Below, piece after piece: positions 10,446 through 21,991 of a stretch of DNA of 64,000 nt. Within the stretch, counting starts at the first letter, position 1. Each line of letters begins with the position of its first letter. The notes beneath the pieces were generated by a model, which was not told the DNA's origin, did no database searches, and saw nothing but the letters and a program-made list of their open reading frames with translations. The DNA comes from Macrolepiota albuminosa (Eukaryota > Basidiomycota > Agaricomycetes > Agaricales > Agaricaceae), in the NCBI GenBank assembly GCA_027475525.1, contig JAMWFC010000084.1, forward strand, positions 174,258-238,257, in the 5' to 3' direction. The position numbers were made by a program, and so were the translations under genes.

Positions 10446-12512
10446 AGCTGGGTTCATGTCGAGGAAATTCACCTCGGCCCAACAGAATTATGCGGTCCAT
10501 GAGCTCGAAATGCTGGCGATACTTGAGGCACTCCTCAAGTGGGAAGACAAATTGATGGGATATAAGATTCACATCATTACGGACCATAAAGCACTTGAGT
10601 TCTTCAAAACTCAAGCAATGTTGTCCTCCCGGCAATGCCGGTGGATTGATTATATGTCTCGCTACAACTTTGACATCACATATGTCAAAGGCGAACTGAA
10701 CAAGGTAGCTGACTGTCTCTCGAGGTATTTCGAGAGCGATAGAGTTGGTGAACACCATGATACACATGATTATGTCAATGCGGATATTCGTATTGATCTA
10801 CAGGGTGATGATCTTCCATACCATCGCTACAGAGAGGTGAAGGAGCATGTGGTCGAGCTTTGTGCTATGCAAGCAACCGAGCTGTGACGCAGTCAATGAC
10901 TGCAGGAGCGGCAAGAAGGGCGAGACATAGAAGCTGAGCAATTAGAGCAGGCTCAGCCAAAGGAGGTGACAATGCCACGCCAGGGCGAGACTGGGAGCAG
11001 TCGTGGACCATATGGCCACGACATTACACTTGCTGACACGTTATTGCCTACAGGAGAGTATTGTAACCCTCCTGTTCCTCAAACCAATGAGTACCTCCGG
11101 AAGGTACTGAGGGGCTATAGCCGCGATGTGTTCTACACAGAAATCCGGCAGAACGCAAACTCCCACCCACGCTTCAGCGTGGATGAGAAAGGACTGGTCC
11201 GGATAACGAATGTTCAAGGGCACGACGTGGTGTGCTTACCACGTGACCGAACATTAATCACGCAGGTTGTCACTCAAGCGCATGAGGTTGTTGGTCACTT
11301 TGGGACCAACAAAACACTGGAATACCTGAGGCAATGGTACTGGTGGCCTCAGATGCAGAAAGAAGTGATGCAGTTCTGCCAGACCTGCGAGGTCTGCCAG
11401 CGGTCGAAGACCAGCAATAGGAAGCCAGCAGGGAAGTTGCATTCCTTGCCCATTCCGACGAAGCCGTGGGACTCCATTGGGATGGACTTTGTTGGTCCAT
11501 TCCCTGAGTCCAAAGGTTATAACTACCTTTGGGTGGTTATTTGCCGAATGACTAGTATGGTGCACTTGATACCGGTGCACACAACCATTACTGCGTCCGC
11601 ATTATCCTGGCTCTATTTGAAGGAGATTGTAAGGCTACATGGCCTTCCAAGTTCGATCGTGAGCGATCGAGACACAAAGTTTATGTCTCATTGGTGGCAA
11701 GAACTCCACAAGCTCTTGGGAGCTAAGTTGCTCATGTCTACATCGTTTCATCTGCAGACAGATGGACAGACAGAGCGAGCGAATAGAAGTATTGCTCAGA
11801 TCTTTCGTACGGTGGTCCGACCGGACCAACACGACTGGGTAGATAGGATACTGCTAACCGAGTTTGCGATCAACGCAAGTGTGTCAGAGACCACAAAATA
11901 TGCGCCATTCGAGCTCAATGGAGGGTACATGCCCTCCATGCTGCGCGAACTACGGACAGATGGAGTCGTTCACAAGAGGGTGAAGGACTTTGCATGGCAA
12001 GCATTGGAGAATCTAGCCAATGCACACGATGCTATCATTGCCGTGCATGTTATACAGGCACGCCATGCAAATGATAGGCGGAGTGAAGAACCAGAGCTAA
12101 CGCCTGGGACGTTAGTATACCTATCGATGGAAAACTTGAATCTTCCGAAAGGAAGTTGTGTCCAAAATTCATTGGACCATACAAAGTCTTGGTCGCAGAA
12201 CCAAGCACATCGAACTATGTTCTGGAGCTGCCTGCAGCTCTGCAAGCACGTCGGATTGTGCCTAAGTTTCATGTATCGTTACTTAGGCGATATAATGCAA
12301 GCGATGATGCTATGTTCCCTAATCGGGTGACGCCCGAGCCATATGACTTTGGTGCCAGTGACAAACAGGAATGGTTCGTCGAGGATATTCTAGGCCATCG
12401 GTGGCAGGGAGGAACGCACCTTGAATTCGAGGTACGATGGAGTGCGGGTGATACGACATGGGAGTCGTATCACACTTGTGCCAAGTTGGCAGCGCTGGAT
12501 CGGTACTTAGAA

Positions 12513-12666
12513 CTGCAGGGTGTGAAGCGCCCAAATCAGCTTGCTAAGCGCTCACATGCTTAGATTGATGGCAGTGATAAGATGTAGGCCTGCAGGGTGT
12601 GAAGCGCCCAAATCAGCTTGCTAAGCGCTCACATGCTTAGATTGATGGCAGTGATAAGATGTAGGC
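12513..12666. repeat. Exact 77-bp tandem duplication (end of pol)
   Basis: Units 12513-12589 and 12590-12666. It spans the pol stop codon and so duplicates the last codons. Confidence 0.95.
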
Positions 12667-12947
12667 CAGATCAGTCAGAGCTCAGATCGACTGAGTGTCT
12701 GATCCGAATCGGATCACGGTTGTTCCGGATAGATAAGATGGAGATTGATCTATCTGATGAGATAATGCGGATTGTGATGCGGAGTTGGCGTTCGGATCAG
12801 GTTATGTAACCTGATGATGGATTGATCTATCTGATGAGATAATGCGGATTGTGATGCGGAGTTGGCGTTCGGATCAGGTTATGTAACCTGATGATGGGGA
12901 ATTTAGTGTGTCTTTTCCCACCGACACATTGACATTTTCATATTACC
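12564..12947. other. Non-coding spacer between pol and the downstream ORF
   Basis: Contains parts of two 77-bp duplications and repeated gatcag/ctgatga words (for example 12660-12900, with palindromic atcaggttatgtaacctgat). No ORF is seen. The palindromic end could form a hairpin just before the downstream ORF. Confidence 0.6.
12743..12896. repeat. Exact 77-bp tandem duplication (spacer)
   Basis: Units 12743-12819 and 12820-12896. It duplicates the palindrome atcaggttatgtaacctgat. Confidence 0.95.
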
Positions 12948-15835
12948 ATGTCATACCCTTACCAGCGTACGACCAGTGAGCAGCAGCCTCAGAACCCACA
13001 GGGTTCTGGAGGAGGGGGGGATTGCCCCCAGCAAAACGTTCAGCAGTCTGTAACGACGCCGACTGTGGCGTCGTATCCAGTGGTGTCCCAGTTTGGGCAG
13101 AACCCAGCCCAATTTGGACAACCTCCGCAGTTTTATCCGCCATTTTTCCAGATGCCATACTTCCCAGGACCAGCTGGTCCTGGACAGCAGATGGGAGGAC
13201 AGGTTATGTGGGGAATGCCAATGCCAATGCAGCAGACGCAGACCCAGAGTGTAGCACCCATGGACGTGGACGACGACGCAGAGCGTCAACAGCAAGGAAA
13301 GAGCGAGGTGGTGCAACCTCGACGACAACAAGAGAGGACGCCGCCCCCACAAGAGACATATAGAAGAGACTGGAGGCGATCGCCTCTGAGGAGTACTGGG
13401 GCACGAGTAGGTGGGCCTCAGGATGTAGTAGGGCGCAGACGGGATGAACTGTCAGTGAGGACGCAGACTCGAGGTCAACCCCGACCTCGAACACCGCCCC
13501 GATGAGCATCTCCGTCACCTCGTCGTGCACCATCTCCGCGGCGCTTATTGTACGCGAAGAAAGGGAAAGGAAAGGAGATTGGGACACCGTCGGAGGTGTT
13601 GGACCCTCAGACAGAGGCAGTCTGGAGACGCCTCATATCTGCCGGCCAGCGAGTGCCACCGGAGTCCGCGTTTTTAGCGGATCCGGTGGCTCAGGTGGTG
13701 ATTATGGGTCTGCTTGATGAGATTGTTATGCTGCAGCAGCGTAACGACAATACTATTAAAACTTTCACGAACACTATAAAGAAGCGTCCGTCATCATCGG
13801 AGGAGCAACCTGAGGCAAAACGCCTCAGAGCACGTGATGCAGGACCGGAAGTTGGGGTGCGGGAATCTGGAGAACTCACTCCAAGCCTGGCCGAGTTACA
13901 TGACGAGCTCGTGGAGGTTGACAATAGTTTATGAGGACTGTCTTCGTCAACACATGCGCCTTCCCAGCAGTCAGGGGCGAAGTGGCAGGATGAGGTGGTC
14001 CTGTTGGAAGTGGAGTTTGGAGCAGATGTCCTGTGAGGAGCAGACAGAGTTGTAATGCGGTTTGGAGCAGTGGTGCAGTTTAAGGCACCACTGAGGGCGT
14101 ATGCGTCTGCGGTCCCCATAAAGGACACGAGAACAGACGCCGAGGTCGAAGGGTGACTCCTAACGTTGGCTGCGCTCGGTCTGAATGAACCGAGCGACGG
14201 GAGTGATGATGGGGAGTCATCAGATGAGACCCCCTCGGAAGGAGAAACCCCTGCTAAACGCCGAGTGCGTTTAGACAAGAAACACAAAAAGGAGGCTCGG
14301 AGGAAGCACGAGGCCGCCCGGCAGGCAAAGGTCGATAAAGACTGGGAGGAGCAGGCCACAGGCCATATTCTTGATGGCCTCGGAGTGTTTGTCAGCGGGA
14401 CGTCGGTGGAGCGGTCCAACTGGTTCTACGGCGGGGCACTCGACCACTATTTTTATTACTCCTGGCTCACCAATACGGTATTTGTGAGTGATGAAGCCTT
14501 GGCCACAAAGACGCACAAGGAAGAAAAGGGAGAGAGGTATTACCATACCTCAAAGGAGTTGAACCGAGTGGTACCGAGGGGATTCCCGATGAATCCCCAG
14601 CAGTTGCAAAAGCTCTATGAGCTTTTGCAGAACAAATTCATGTCAGTGTCTCTACGCACTGAGGCATACTATCTGTTGCATGAGTTTCAGCGCATCAGTA
14701 TTAACTATTATACAACAGTGAGGGATAGGACGATGACTCTGGTGTGTTCACCAGAGTATGAGCACATTTTGCCCCCTCTAGATCTTTCCTCCCATCATAT
14801 GAACATCGTGGTCATGCTGACCCCAGACAGGTACCTGCGATGGAAGGACCAAGCCGGCAGACCGTTTTTTATGCTTTTCGGGTTTGACTCCGAAGGTGTA
14901 CGTTTCATCTTTGATCTGGACAAGCTGGCGCAGAACGTTCTCTACTTCTGTCGACCAGGGATGATGAATTCGATATACGGCATCGCAGTGGATCAAGCTT
15001 ACCGCATTCACTGGTGTACTCTGCTGGGCCACGCCCTGATGCGTGGACTGTCCCCTTCGGGAAGAGCTTGGGGACGCTTTGCAAGGCTGTTAGCCTTGAT
15101 TCTCGCGCGTCCTGGGCTGTATCGTGAGGCGGTCGGGGAAGAGCTTGGGGACGCTTTGCAAGGCTGTTAGCCTTGATTCTCGCGCGTCCTGGGCTGTATC
15201 GTGAGGCGGTCGCGGATTACAACGCCGCCAACCCCAGCAACCCATTCGTACCCATGAGCTGGACTGACGTCCAGTTCCGACCCCCATACTTCGACGTGGC
15301 TAATGCCGTCAACATCACCGATGCTGACGTGCTACGTGCTATGATAGCCAACCGCGTACCTCTCGAGTGGGTAGACCATGCCTATACCTTCGGTGTGGTC
15401 TACCTCAAAAACCAATTCCTTGCGGCCACAGCCTCCATTGACCAGTTCCGCGAGGTTGATAATGAACGTCATTGTCGACTGGACATCTATGGAGAGCCCC
15501 CAGCCATCACGTGGTGGGACAATTGGCGACTGCCCACGGACGATGATATGATTTGTCTCCACACACTACTTGTCTGCGAATCTGATCAAGGTCATGAGTA
15601 CCTTGAAAGTGGACTGTATTATCTGGTGGGGATGAACCCCAACCGTCGAGATTTATGGCAACGCCGTTCTCAGCACGGGCCATATCCCCCCTCTCCGTCT
15701 CACCCTTCAACATCAGTTCAGGCTCTTACAGCCTCAACATTGTTGGGCCCCGTCGCCTCATCACCCTCGGTTAACGTCAACAATGAGATGAGGATCGATA
15801 CAGTCCACGAGTTGTCACGTCCGCCGTCTGCGTAA
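12948..15835 (+). pseudogene. Large extra ORF 3' of pol (936 codons), unknown function
   Basis: Begins at ATG 12948 (accATGTCATA). Frame 0 holds to 15170 apart from in-frame TGAs at 13503, 13932, 14034 and 14154. The 77-bp duplication at 15059-15212 then shifts it; counted once, the frame runs to TAA 15833-15835. Residues 1-190 are Gln/Pro/Gly-rich, followed by basic Arg/Pro and Glu/Ser segments. The C-terminal half looks globular and is rich in aromatics (WFYGGALDHYFYYSWLTNTV; MLTPDRYLRWKDQAGRPFFM; RPPYFDVANAVNITDADV). No signal peptide, transmembrane segment or RNase H/integrase motif is seen, so it is not a typical envelope gene. The position matches env or accessory ORFs of other LTR elements. 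Family not recognised. Confidence 0.65.
15059..15212. repeat. Exact 77-bp tandem duplication (downstream ORF)
   Basis: Units 15059-15135 and 15136-15212. It creates the false stop at 15170. Confidence 0.95.
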
Positions 15836-16013
15836 TTATCATAGGCGGCTCATCTCTTTTTCAATTCATACTGTCGGTTAACATCGGCGTTGTATTTTTT
15901 GACAGATGACTTGGACATTTTCGAGCCGTGGAGGACCAGCGTGCCTCCACATTGACCTACTTAGTGACCTGGACAAAATTGTCCCTCCTTACATCAAGAC
16001 TGATTACCAGTCT

Positions 16014-16025
16014 CAAAGGGGGGCA
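16014..16025 (+). promoter_or_regulatory. Polypurine tract
   Basis: The purine run aaaggggggca directly precedes TGTAAC of the 3' LTR. It is the expected second-strand primer site for an LTR retrotransposon. Confidence 0.8.
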
Positions 16026-16292
16026 TGTAACATAATATATTTTAGTAATTAATTAATATACAATTATATTAATTAGTTCTTATTACTTTACATACATGCT
16101 GGCTGCCTTAAATATATTTTAGTAATTAATTAATATACAATTATATTAATTAGTTCTTATTACTTTACATACATGCTGGCTGCCTTATATAAGGCAGCCA
16201 ATTTTACTGTCATACTTCGTAGTACTAGAATCGATTATCGATCTGGTTCTGTTAGTGTGACTGTAAGGCTAACCATACTTGACTTTGTTTCA
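16026..16292 (+). repeat. 3' LTR of the large Gypsy element
   Basis: TGTAACATAAT...TTGTTTCA, matching the 5' LTR with a few substitutions (for example agaatcgatt versus agaattgatt, and cttatataag versus cttacataag). It is followed directly by target duplication TAGGG (16293-16297). Confidence 0.92.
16034..16187. repeat. Exact 77-bp tandem duplication (within 3' LTR)
   Basis: Units 16034-16110 and 16111-16187. The offset inside the LTR differs from that in the 5' LTR. Confidence 0.9.
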
Positions 16293-16297
16293 TAGGG

Positions 16298-16844
16298 CGA
16301 TATACTTCAGGAGGTCCTTGTCTATCACGCCAATGGCAAAGGCTCGATCAATGAGGTTGCATATTTTCCGTGCAGTGTTGTCAATTGGTTCCGCAACCAG
16401 AGCATATGTGGTTAGCGCTTGTCATATGAGGGAGACTTGTTTTACTGGTCCCTTGCAATGGGCGCGCGCTTTCAGAGCATCGTAGCACTCTTTCGCTGTT
16501 CCGTCCGTTTCAAGTCCCTCTTGTTCAGCCTCAGAAACGGCTGCACAAATAATGCCGATGATTAGGTCGTTGTTGGAGAGCCAGTTGGCGAATGTGTTTG
16601 GTTCAGTAACGCGGTCCGGTTGTGTGATCAGACGATGTGGATTTTTTGCAGACGCAAAGATGTATCTGTCCAAGCCGCTTTGCTGCAAGAAGATCTCCAA
16701 CTTTGTCAACCACTTCGTGAATTCACCGGTCGTGTGATCAAACAGGGGTTCAGAGGTAGGCCAGTGTGCATTGAGCTTGGCGAGACGAATGCGCGGATAT
16801 GCGGCATCGCCAGGGGACATGACTGGGTAAGGGCTGGTCTCCAT
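16298..16844 (-). pseudogene. Copia gag N-terminal half
   Basis: ATG at 16844 opens a frame resembling fungal Copia Gag (UBN2-like): GEFTKWLTKLEIFLQQSGL, FANWLSNNDLIIGIICAAVS and CYDALKARAHCKGPVKQVSLI. A TGA just below 16422 interrupts it, consistent with CGA to TGA. The frame then continues (QALTTYALVAEPIDNTARK) to the Gypsy insertion point, and the rest of gag lies at 2517-2219. Confidence 0.88.
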
Positions 16845-17110
16845 GTCGAAAGGTGACAGAAGGCCTGTGGTTGTATTCGCGCGGGTAGGTTCAGAGGACG
16901 CGTTCGACTTGGCTTAATTGGCTGATCGGAAGTCAGGGTCCGAGGCTGCCAAGAATTTGGTGTGATAAGTGTGAAGATGGTTGATCGGGGGTCAGGGTCC
17001 GAGATTGCCAAGAGCTAATGTGATCCGTGTGAAGAGAACGAGTGATCGGCAGAGTTCTGTCTTGGTGTCGTTGCTGCTGTATGCGTTAACGACTCCAATG
17101 GCCCATAACC
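16845..17110 (-). other. Copia untranslated leader and primer-binding site
   Basis: Between the gag start and the LTR. It contains two copies of a 59-bp-period direct repeat (tgatcgg...gtcagggtccgag at 16923 and 16982). Reading leftwards from the LTR edge, ggttatgggccattgg (17110 down to about 17095) starts the internal region and is the likely primer-binding site. Its tRNA partner was not determined. Confidence 0.6.
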
Positions 17111-17335
17111 TGTTAGAACTCAATAACCAATAACTGACAGACAAGTAAGTAAACGTCCTCAGTTCAGTTATAATTGACTTAGCTAGTTACCTGACAGACA
17201 AGTAAGTAAACGTCTGTCAGGTAAGTTACATCAGTAAGTGTTACTCGGTATTTATGTAGTCCGTACTCACCCTCAGTTCAGTTATAATTGACTGAGGGTG
17301 TATGTATCGTATGTCTCTATATATGTATTTGGGAA
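17111..17335 (-). repeat. Copia 5' LTR (inner edge clear, outer edge uncertain)
   Basis: The inner edge is tgttagaactc (17111) on the plus strand. It contains two copies of acctgacagacaagtaagta and a near-palindrome around ccctcagttcagttataatt...actgaggg (17271-17300). The outer end was placed near 17335 (ggaaca) only by the TG...CA rule. The partner LTR is outside the window. Confidence 0.5.
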
Positions 17336-18596
17336 CAATGGATCGGTTCTGTGACAATGTTGCTGGCCTTGGCGCTAGGGCCACTGGCCACGGTGGACAA
17401 AGGGGGGTGGCGTGATGCTTGTCGGTGGTGCGCGCATTTCGGATGTCATCATAGAGGACATTTTTTTCTGGGAGGCGAGGCATTGAAGTTTTTGATGAAT
17501 CACAACGAGTGGACAAGACTTTTTGCAGCGGGCCTTGGACGGGTCCATCCTAGTCGGATTTTGATTATCGTAAGCCTTCTGTTAAGCCTCAATTCAAACA
17601 CTCGCTATCTTAATCTTAAAGCTTAAAGGCTTAACTTTATCTATGTTCGGCCTCTGAATTACAGATGCATATGTGAATGAACGCTAACGGAACCTTATTG
17701 CCCCTATTAGGGATTGATCCGCCGCCTTCTGGGTCGGTCGGGTTTACTTTATGTACCCAACAACCTAAATGCTCCAAGGTCACATTTTCACTTACTTCCG
17801 AGAGCTTTCTAGTATGAATTTTTCATAGACTAATTCCTTAGTAGGTCTCACCTTGGATTCTTTGATTAGACAATTCTGGTCGTCATCGCGTCAGATTTAC
17901 TATGTGATGCGCCGCATACATAGTGTAATTGGAGAATGCTTGATAGCACTTCAGTGTAATCCTACGATTACGACCATGTGCACCTATTACAGTAGACGTA
18001 TTTAGACTTGTGTGGCTGACCTTGCTTCCGTTTTCGGTTTCCGATACTTAATCCCTCTCGTTACCTTTTTTCCGTTGTTATCATTCTTATCTTACTTGAG
18101 TAAGTACACACTAGATATAGCTCGCGGAATATAGCGAGGTTCGGTTGTTTGTCGGTGCTGCCTTCAGTGAGGACTTTGTCCTACATTCAGCCTACAAACC
18201 ACGCAGGATCAACGATTACTCCTGCGAGTATTAAAGCTTATTGTTAAAGGTGATATAATTCTCCAAAACCTAACATCATGCCGAACACAGAGTTTGAACA
18301 GAAATCAGATTTTGTTCTCGAAGGAGTAATTTAACATAATGCGAGCTCCATGAATGCGCTCCTAGCTAAAGGTTGCGCACAAGTTCTATAATGCAGTGGC
18401 GTTGGACAGGCTGCTTCTCAAAATAATACAACACGTCATAAGAGTTGTCAAGAATACTCAACTCCACTTGAAGATCATATACTAGTCCCCATTCAGGATG
18501 TTCCATTCACATAATGTCACCCGTCACAAGGCATATGAAAGATGAAATGTTACACGCTGTATTGACAAGTCTCGAAGATTGTTCACTGTACTTACC
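17336..18596. other. Intergenic region with no recognised gene
   Basis: About 1.26 kb between the Copia LTR and the P450 gene. It holds only short ORFs without family features. A Leu-rich plus-strand frame near 17288-17626 has no recognisable domain. It may include an old degraded repeat; nothing can be assigned. Confidence 0.6.
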
Positions 18597-20703
18597 ATGA
18601 TGTCCTGGATGCCCACCATGCCTGAATTGTTGGTGGTTGCGCTTACCACTGCTATTGCAGTCTACTTTTTGCTTCATTGCAGCCGGACATGGCAAGTTTG
18701 GCCCTCTGGTGTTCGTCATTTTTTCCCTGGCTGTCTTCACTCATTGGTGCTGAATCGGCTGATACCAGCCGAACTCCGTACCCGCCATTGGGCCTACAGC
18801 CCCGCTCCTGTCATACATAGGTGCTTTTCGTCTCATGTTCGATAGCTCAAGGACCATACAGGAGGGCTATGACAAGGTAGCTCTTGAATTAGCCCCACTA
18901 CCTATGATGAACAATTTTCCAGTACAATGGATTGTTCAGAATCGCCGATTTTAGGTCGTGGACTGTCATAGTCAGTGGCACGCAATTGATTGAAGACGTT
19001 CGGAAGGCTCCTGAGGATGTCCTCACTTTTGAGGCTGCGATTGATGAGGTGCGGTTTGTGCCCACTCAAGGAGAGCGGTACCCTGCAGGGTCTGATGCGC
19101 TTATGTATGATGTTTGACAGGCGATCCACGCGCTGGCGCCCAAGACAAGACGGAGCCATTTCCACGTTCCTATCATCCAAACACAGCTGACGAGAGAGTT
19201 GACGAATTCTTTTGATGCAATTCGAGAGGAGGTTATGACGGCGTTTTCCGAAGTGGCTCCACCGACCGAGGGTGTGTGAACTTTGTTTGCAGAAAAGATA
19301 GACTGAGCATCTTGTTATGTAGAATGGTCGAGGTGTCCCGCTTTGGATACTACCCTCGAGGTGGTTGCCCGGACGGCTCATCGTGTGTTTGTGGGACTTC
19401 CACTCTGTAAGTCGGCTGAGTTGACGTTGAAGGGTTTGTTGACTTCGTTAATTATTTTGTGCAGGTCGCAATCCGGATTACATCTCCATGTGCAAGGACT
19501 TTGCAGTAAATATTAGTAAAGCCGCATGGGTCATCAGACTCTTCTCTCCACGCTTGAAACCGTAAGTTGCGGGATTGTTGTAGGTTTTATCTTCCTAATG
19601 TGGATGAAAAGATTGGTGGGACGACCATTCGTCAATGTACCAGCTGCATTGAAACAATGTATCGCACACCTTCGTCCTGAGGTAGAGAAAAGACGAGAGA
19701 AGACGGCGGTAAACGGAAAAGACTACGAAGGAAAACCTGTGGGCGAAAAATGGGTCCCAAGTAACCTTTACTGACGAAGGGTATAGCAAGACATTCTTTC
19801 ATGGTTCATGGATGACGTTGATGGTGAAACGGACGAGGAAAAACTGAGGCATGTGGCCTTTCATCTGATGATGATTAATTTCGGCGCAGTGTATACAATA
19901 GCGACGGTATGTTCCCGGATTTTTTCGATCCGTAGGACTGATCAGAGCTGACCATCTTGGATATTAGAGTTTTACACAAGCCTTGTATCATCTCGCTGCC
20001 CATCCGGAGTGTATCGGCCCACTACGTGAGGAGATTGAGAACGTCACATCGAACGAAGGATGGACCAGAGCTGCAATGGGAGAGCTGCGTAAGCTCGATA
20101 GTTTCCTAAAAGAGTCGCAGAGGATCAGCGGGCTCGGAGCAAGTTTGTCTTTGTCTTCTCTTAGATCGATCCTCGGCGTTAATCAACCCTGCCTTAGTTT
20201 CGTCCTACCGTCGCGTGCTCAAGCCGTTCACGTTCTCTAATGGGATAACGATACCTGCTGGGATGACGATCGGCGTCGCGGCGTGGTCAACCCATCTTGA
20301 CGAGGCGGTATACCCAAATGCCCGCTCTTTTGAAGGATTCCGGTATGCGGCCGACCACAAGGATTCACGTCAAGCACAAATGGTGTCTTCTTCTCAGGAC
20401 TTCCTTGCGTTTGGTCTTGGTCGACATATGTGGTGAGGATACCTTGTTTTCAGTTTTTCCCGTTCTTCTCGTCCTTCCGGGTTTGGTTTGGTTTGCTGAC
20501 TATTACTGTATCACGTTGCTAGTCCTGGGCGATTCTTCACTGTCATTGTGTTGAAGGCGATGATGACGCATGTGTTGATGAATTATGATTTGAAGCTCGA
20601 GAAGGAGGGAGAGCGCCCGAAGGATCACTGGTTTGTGACGGAGAATATCCCTGATAGCACAGCAAATGTTTTACTGAGGAGAAGGGTTCCGAATCAGGCA
20701 TAA
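18597..20703 (+). CDS. Cytochrome P450 monooxygenase, 11 exons, apparently intact (500 aa)
   Basis: Exons: 18597-18695, 18769-18876, 18923-19048, 19121-19271, 19323-19406, 19465-19561, 19612-19738, 19787-19906, 19968-20142, 20198-20432, 20523-20703. They total 1503 nt, in frame throughout, and all introns are GT-AG. The protein has an N-terminal membrane anchor (LLVVALTTAIAVYFLLHC), an I-helix region FGAVYT, an ExxR motif (ESQR in SFLKESQRISG), and the haem-binding loop FLAFGLGRHMCPGRF with its axial Cys. That loop is interrupted by the last intron inside the Cys codon. It resembles basidiomycete CYP families with a Ser/Thr-poor I-helix. It is an ER-anchored haem-thiolate oxidase; the substrate cannot be read. 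No partner biosynthetic genes are adjacent, so a cluster is not indicated. Confidence 0.88.
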
Positions 20704-20966
20704 AAGTGGTTATTGTTTAAAGAACTTGTTCTACATCGCGTTATTTCCTGGAAGATTTCTTGTAATTAGCCATTGTATCTGTTTAAAACATAGTCAGCCT
20801 TTTGTTCCAAGCTAATTGCGTTTCTTGTCGACGATGTGCACAAGAAGAAAGACAATTACGTAATACCACAGGATTACTTGAAGACTCAGTTGTTTGGTTA
20901 CTACTACTCCAGCACCATCCACAACACATACCACCGCTGTTTCACATTACAACACAGATAACTATT

Positions 20967-21824
<858 letters not shown>

Positions 21825-21991
21825 TAGTCAATTGTGTTTGACACAGAGCCGGTGGCCACGCTTCGAATAATTACTGTCATCCACGTGACTGAGAAGGCGC
21901 CAATAGACTCGCCCTAAACATGCGTGACCGTGTTCATTTCTGTGGTTTGTTGATCCACGCACCCAGGCAAGCGCTGTGCTCGTCGCCGGCC

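Larger units (their letters stand above)
9187..12563 (+). pseudogene. Gypsy Pol: RT, RNase H, integrase, chromodomain
   Basis: RT motifs include ILKKDGTLRTALD, DLTDAYEQVRI and the catalytic YLDDIFIYS. RNase H follows (ICDASKTGVGAMYG; ITDHKALEFF; NKVADCLSRYF). Integrase has the HHCC zinc finger (CQTCEVCQRSK) and DDE residues in GMDFVGPF, VSDRDTKF and QTERANRS. A chromodomain closes the protein (VEDILGHRW...FEVRWSAGDTTWESY). Breaks are: in-frame TGAs at 9550, 10885 and 10897; one-base frame slips near 9640 and 12150; and 77-bp duplications at 10020, 10292 and 12513. Chromodomains tether integration to heterochromatin marks. Confidence 0.9.
2518..16292 (+). mobile_element. Large Ty3/Gypsy chromovirus (13.8 kb) inserted in Copia gag
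   Basis: Two LTRs (2518-2784 and 16026-16292), each running TGTAAC...TTTCA, are flanked by a perfect 5-bp target duplication TAGGG (2513-2517 and 16293-16297). A polypurine tract precedes the 3' LTR. Internal order: an extra ORF, a long repeat-rich leader, gag-protease, RT-RNaseH-integrase-chromodomain, and a second extra ORF. Protease-integrase order and a C-terminal chromodomain place it among chromoviruses. Ten 77-bp tandem duplications, two one-base frame slips and many in-frame TGAs interrupt the coding frames. Discounting the duplications gives about 13.0 kb. The near-identical LTRs suggest a fairly recent insertion. Confidence 0.93.
1..17335 (-). mobile_element. Ty1/Copia retrotransposon, decayed and split by nested insertions
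   Basis: Read leftwards, the minus strand gives a Copia order: LTR and primer-binding side (about 17335-17086), gag (16844-16298, resuming at 2517-2219), protease (2206-1679), then GAG-pre-integrase and integrase (680-1), continuing beyond the left edge. The gag frame resumes correctly across the 2518-16292 Gypsy insertion once the TAGGG target duplication is counted once. In-frame stops and a one-base frame slip near the protease show that it is no longer functional. The 3' LTR and RT lie outside the window. Outer limits are approximate. Confidence 0.85.

Noticed and set aside
8494..14156. Selenocysteine or programmed TGA readthrough in the Gypsy ORFs
   Set aside because: Too many TGAs, scattered at non-equivalent positions; CpG deamination explains them more simply.
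19739..19786. Stops in the P450 suggesting a pseudogene
   Set aside because: They fall in a 48-nt GT-AG intron with an actgac branch site; the spliced frame is intact.
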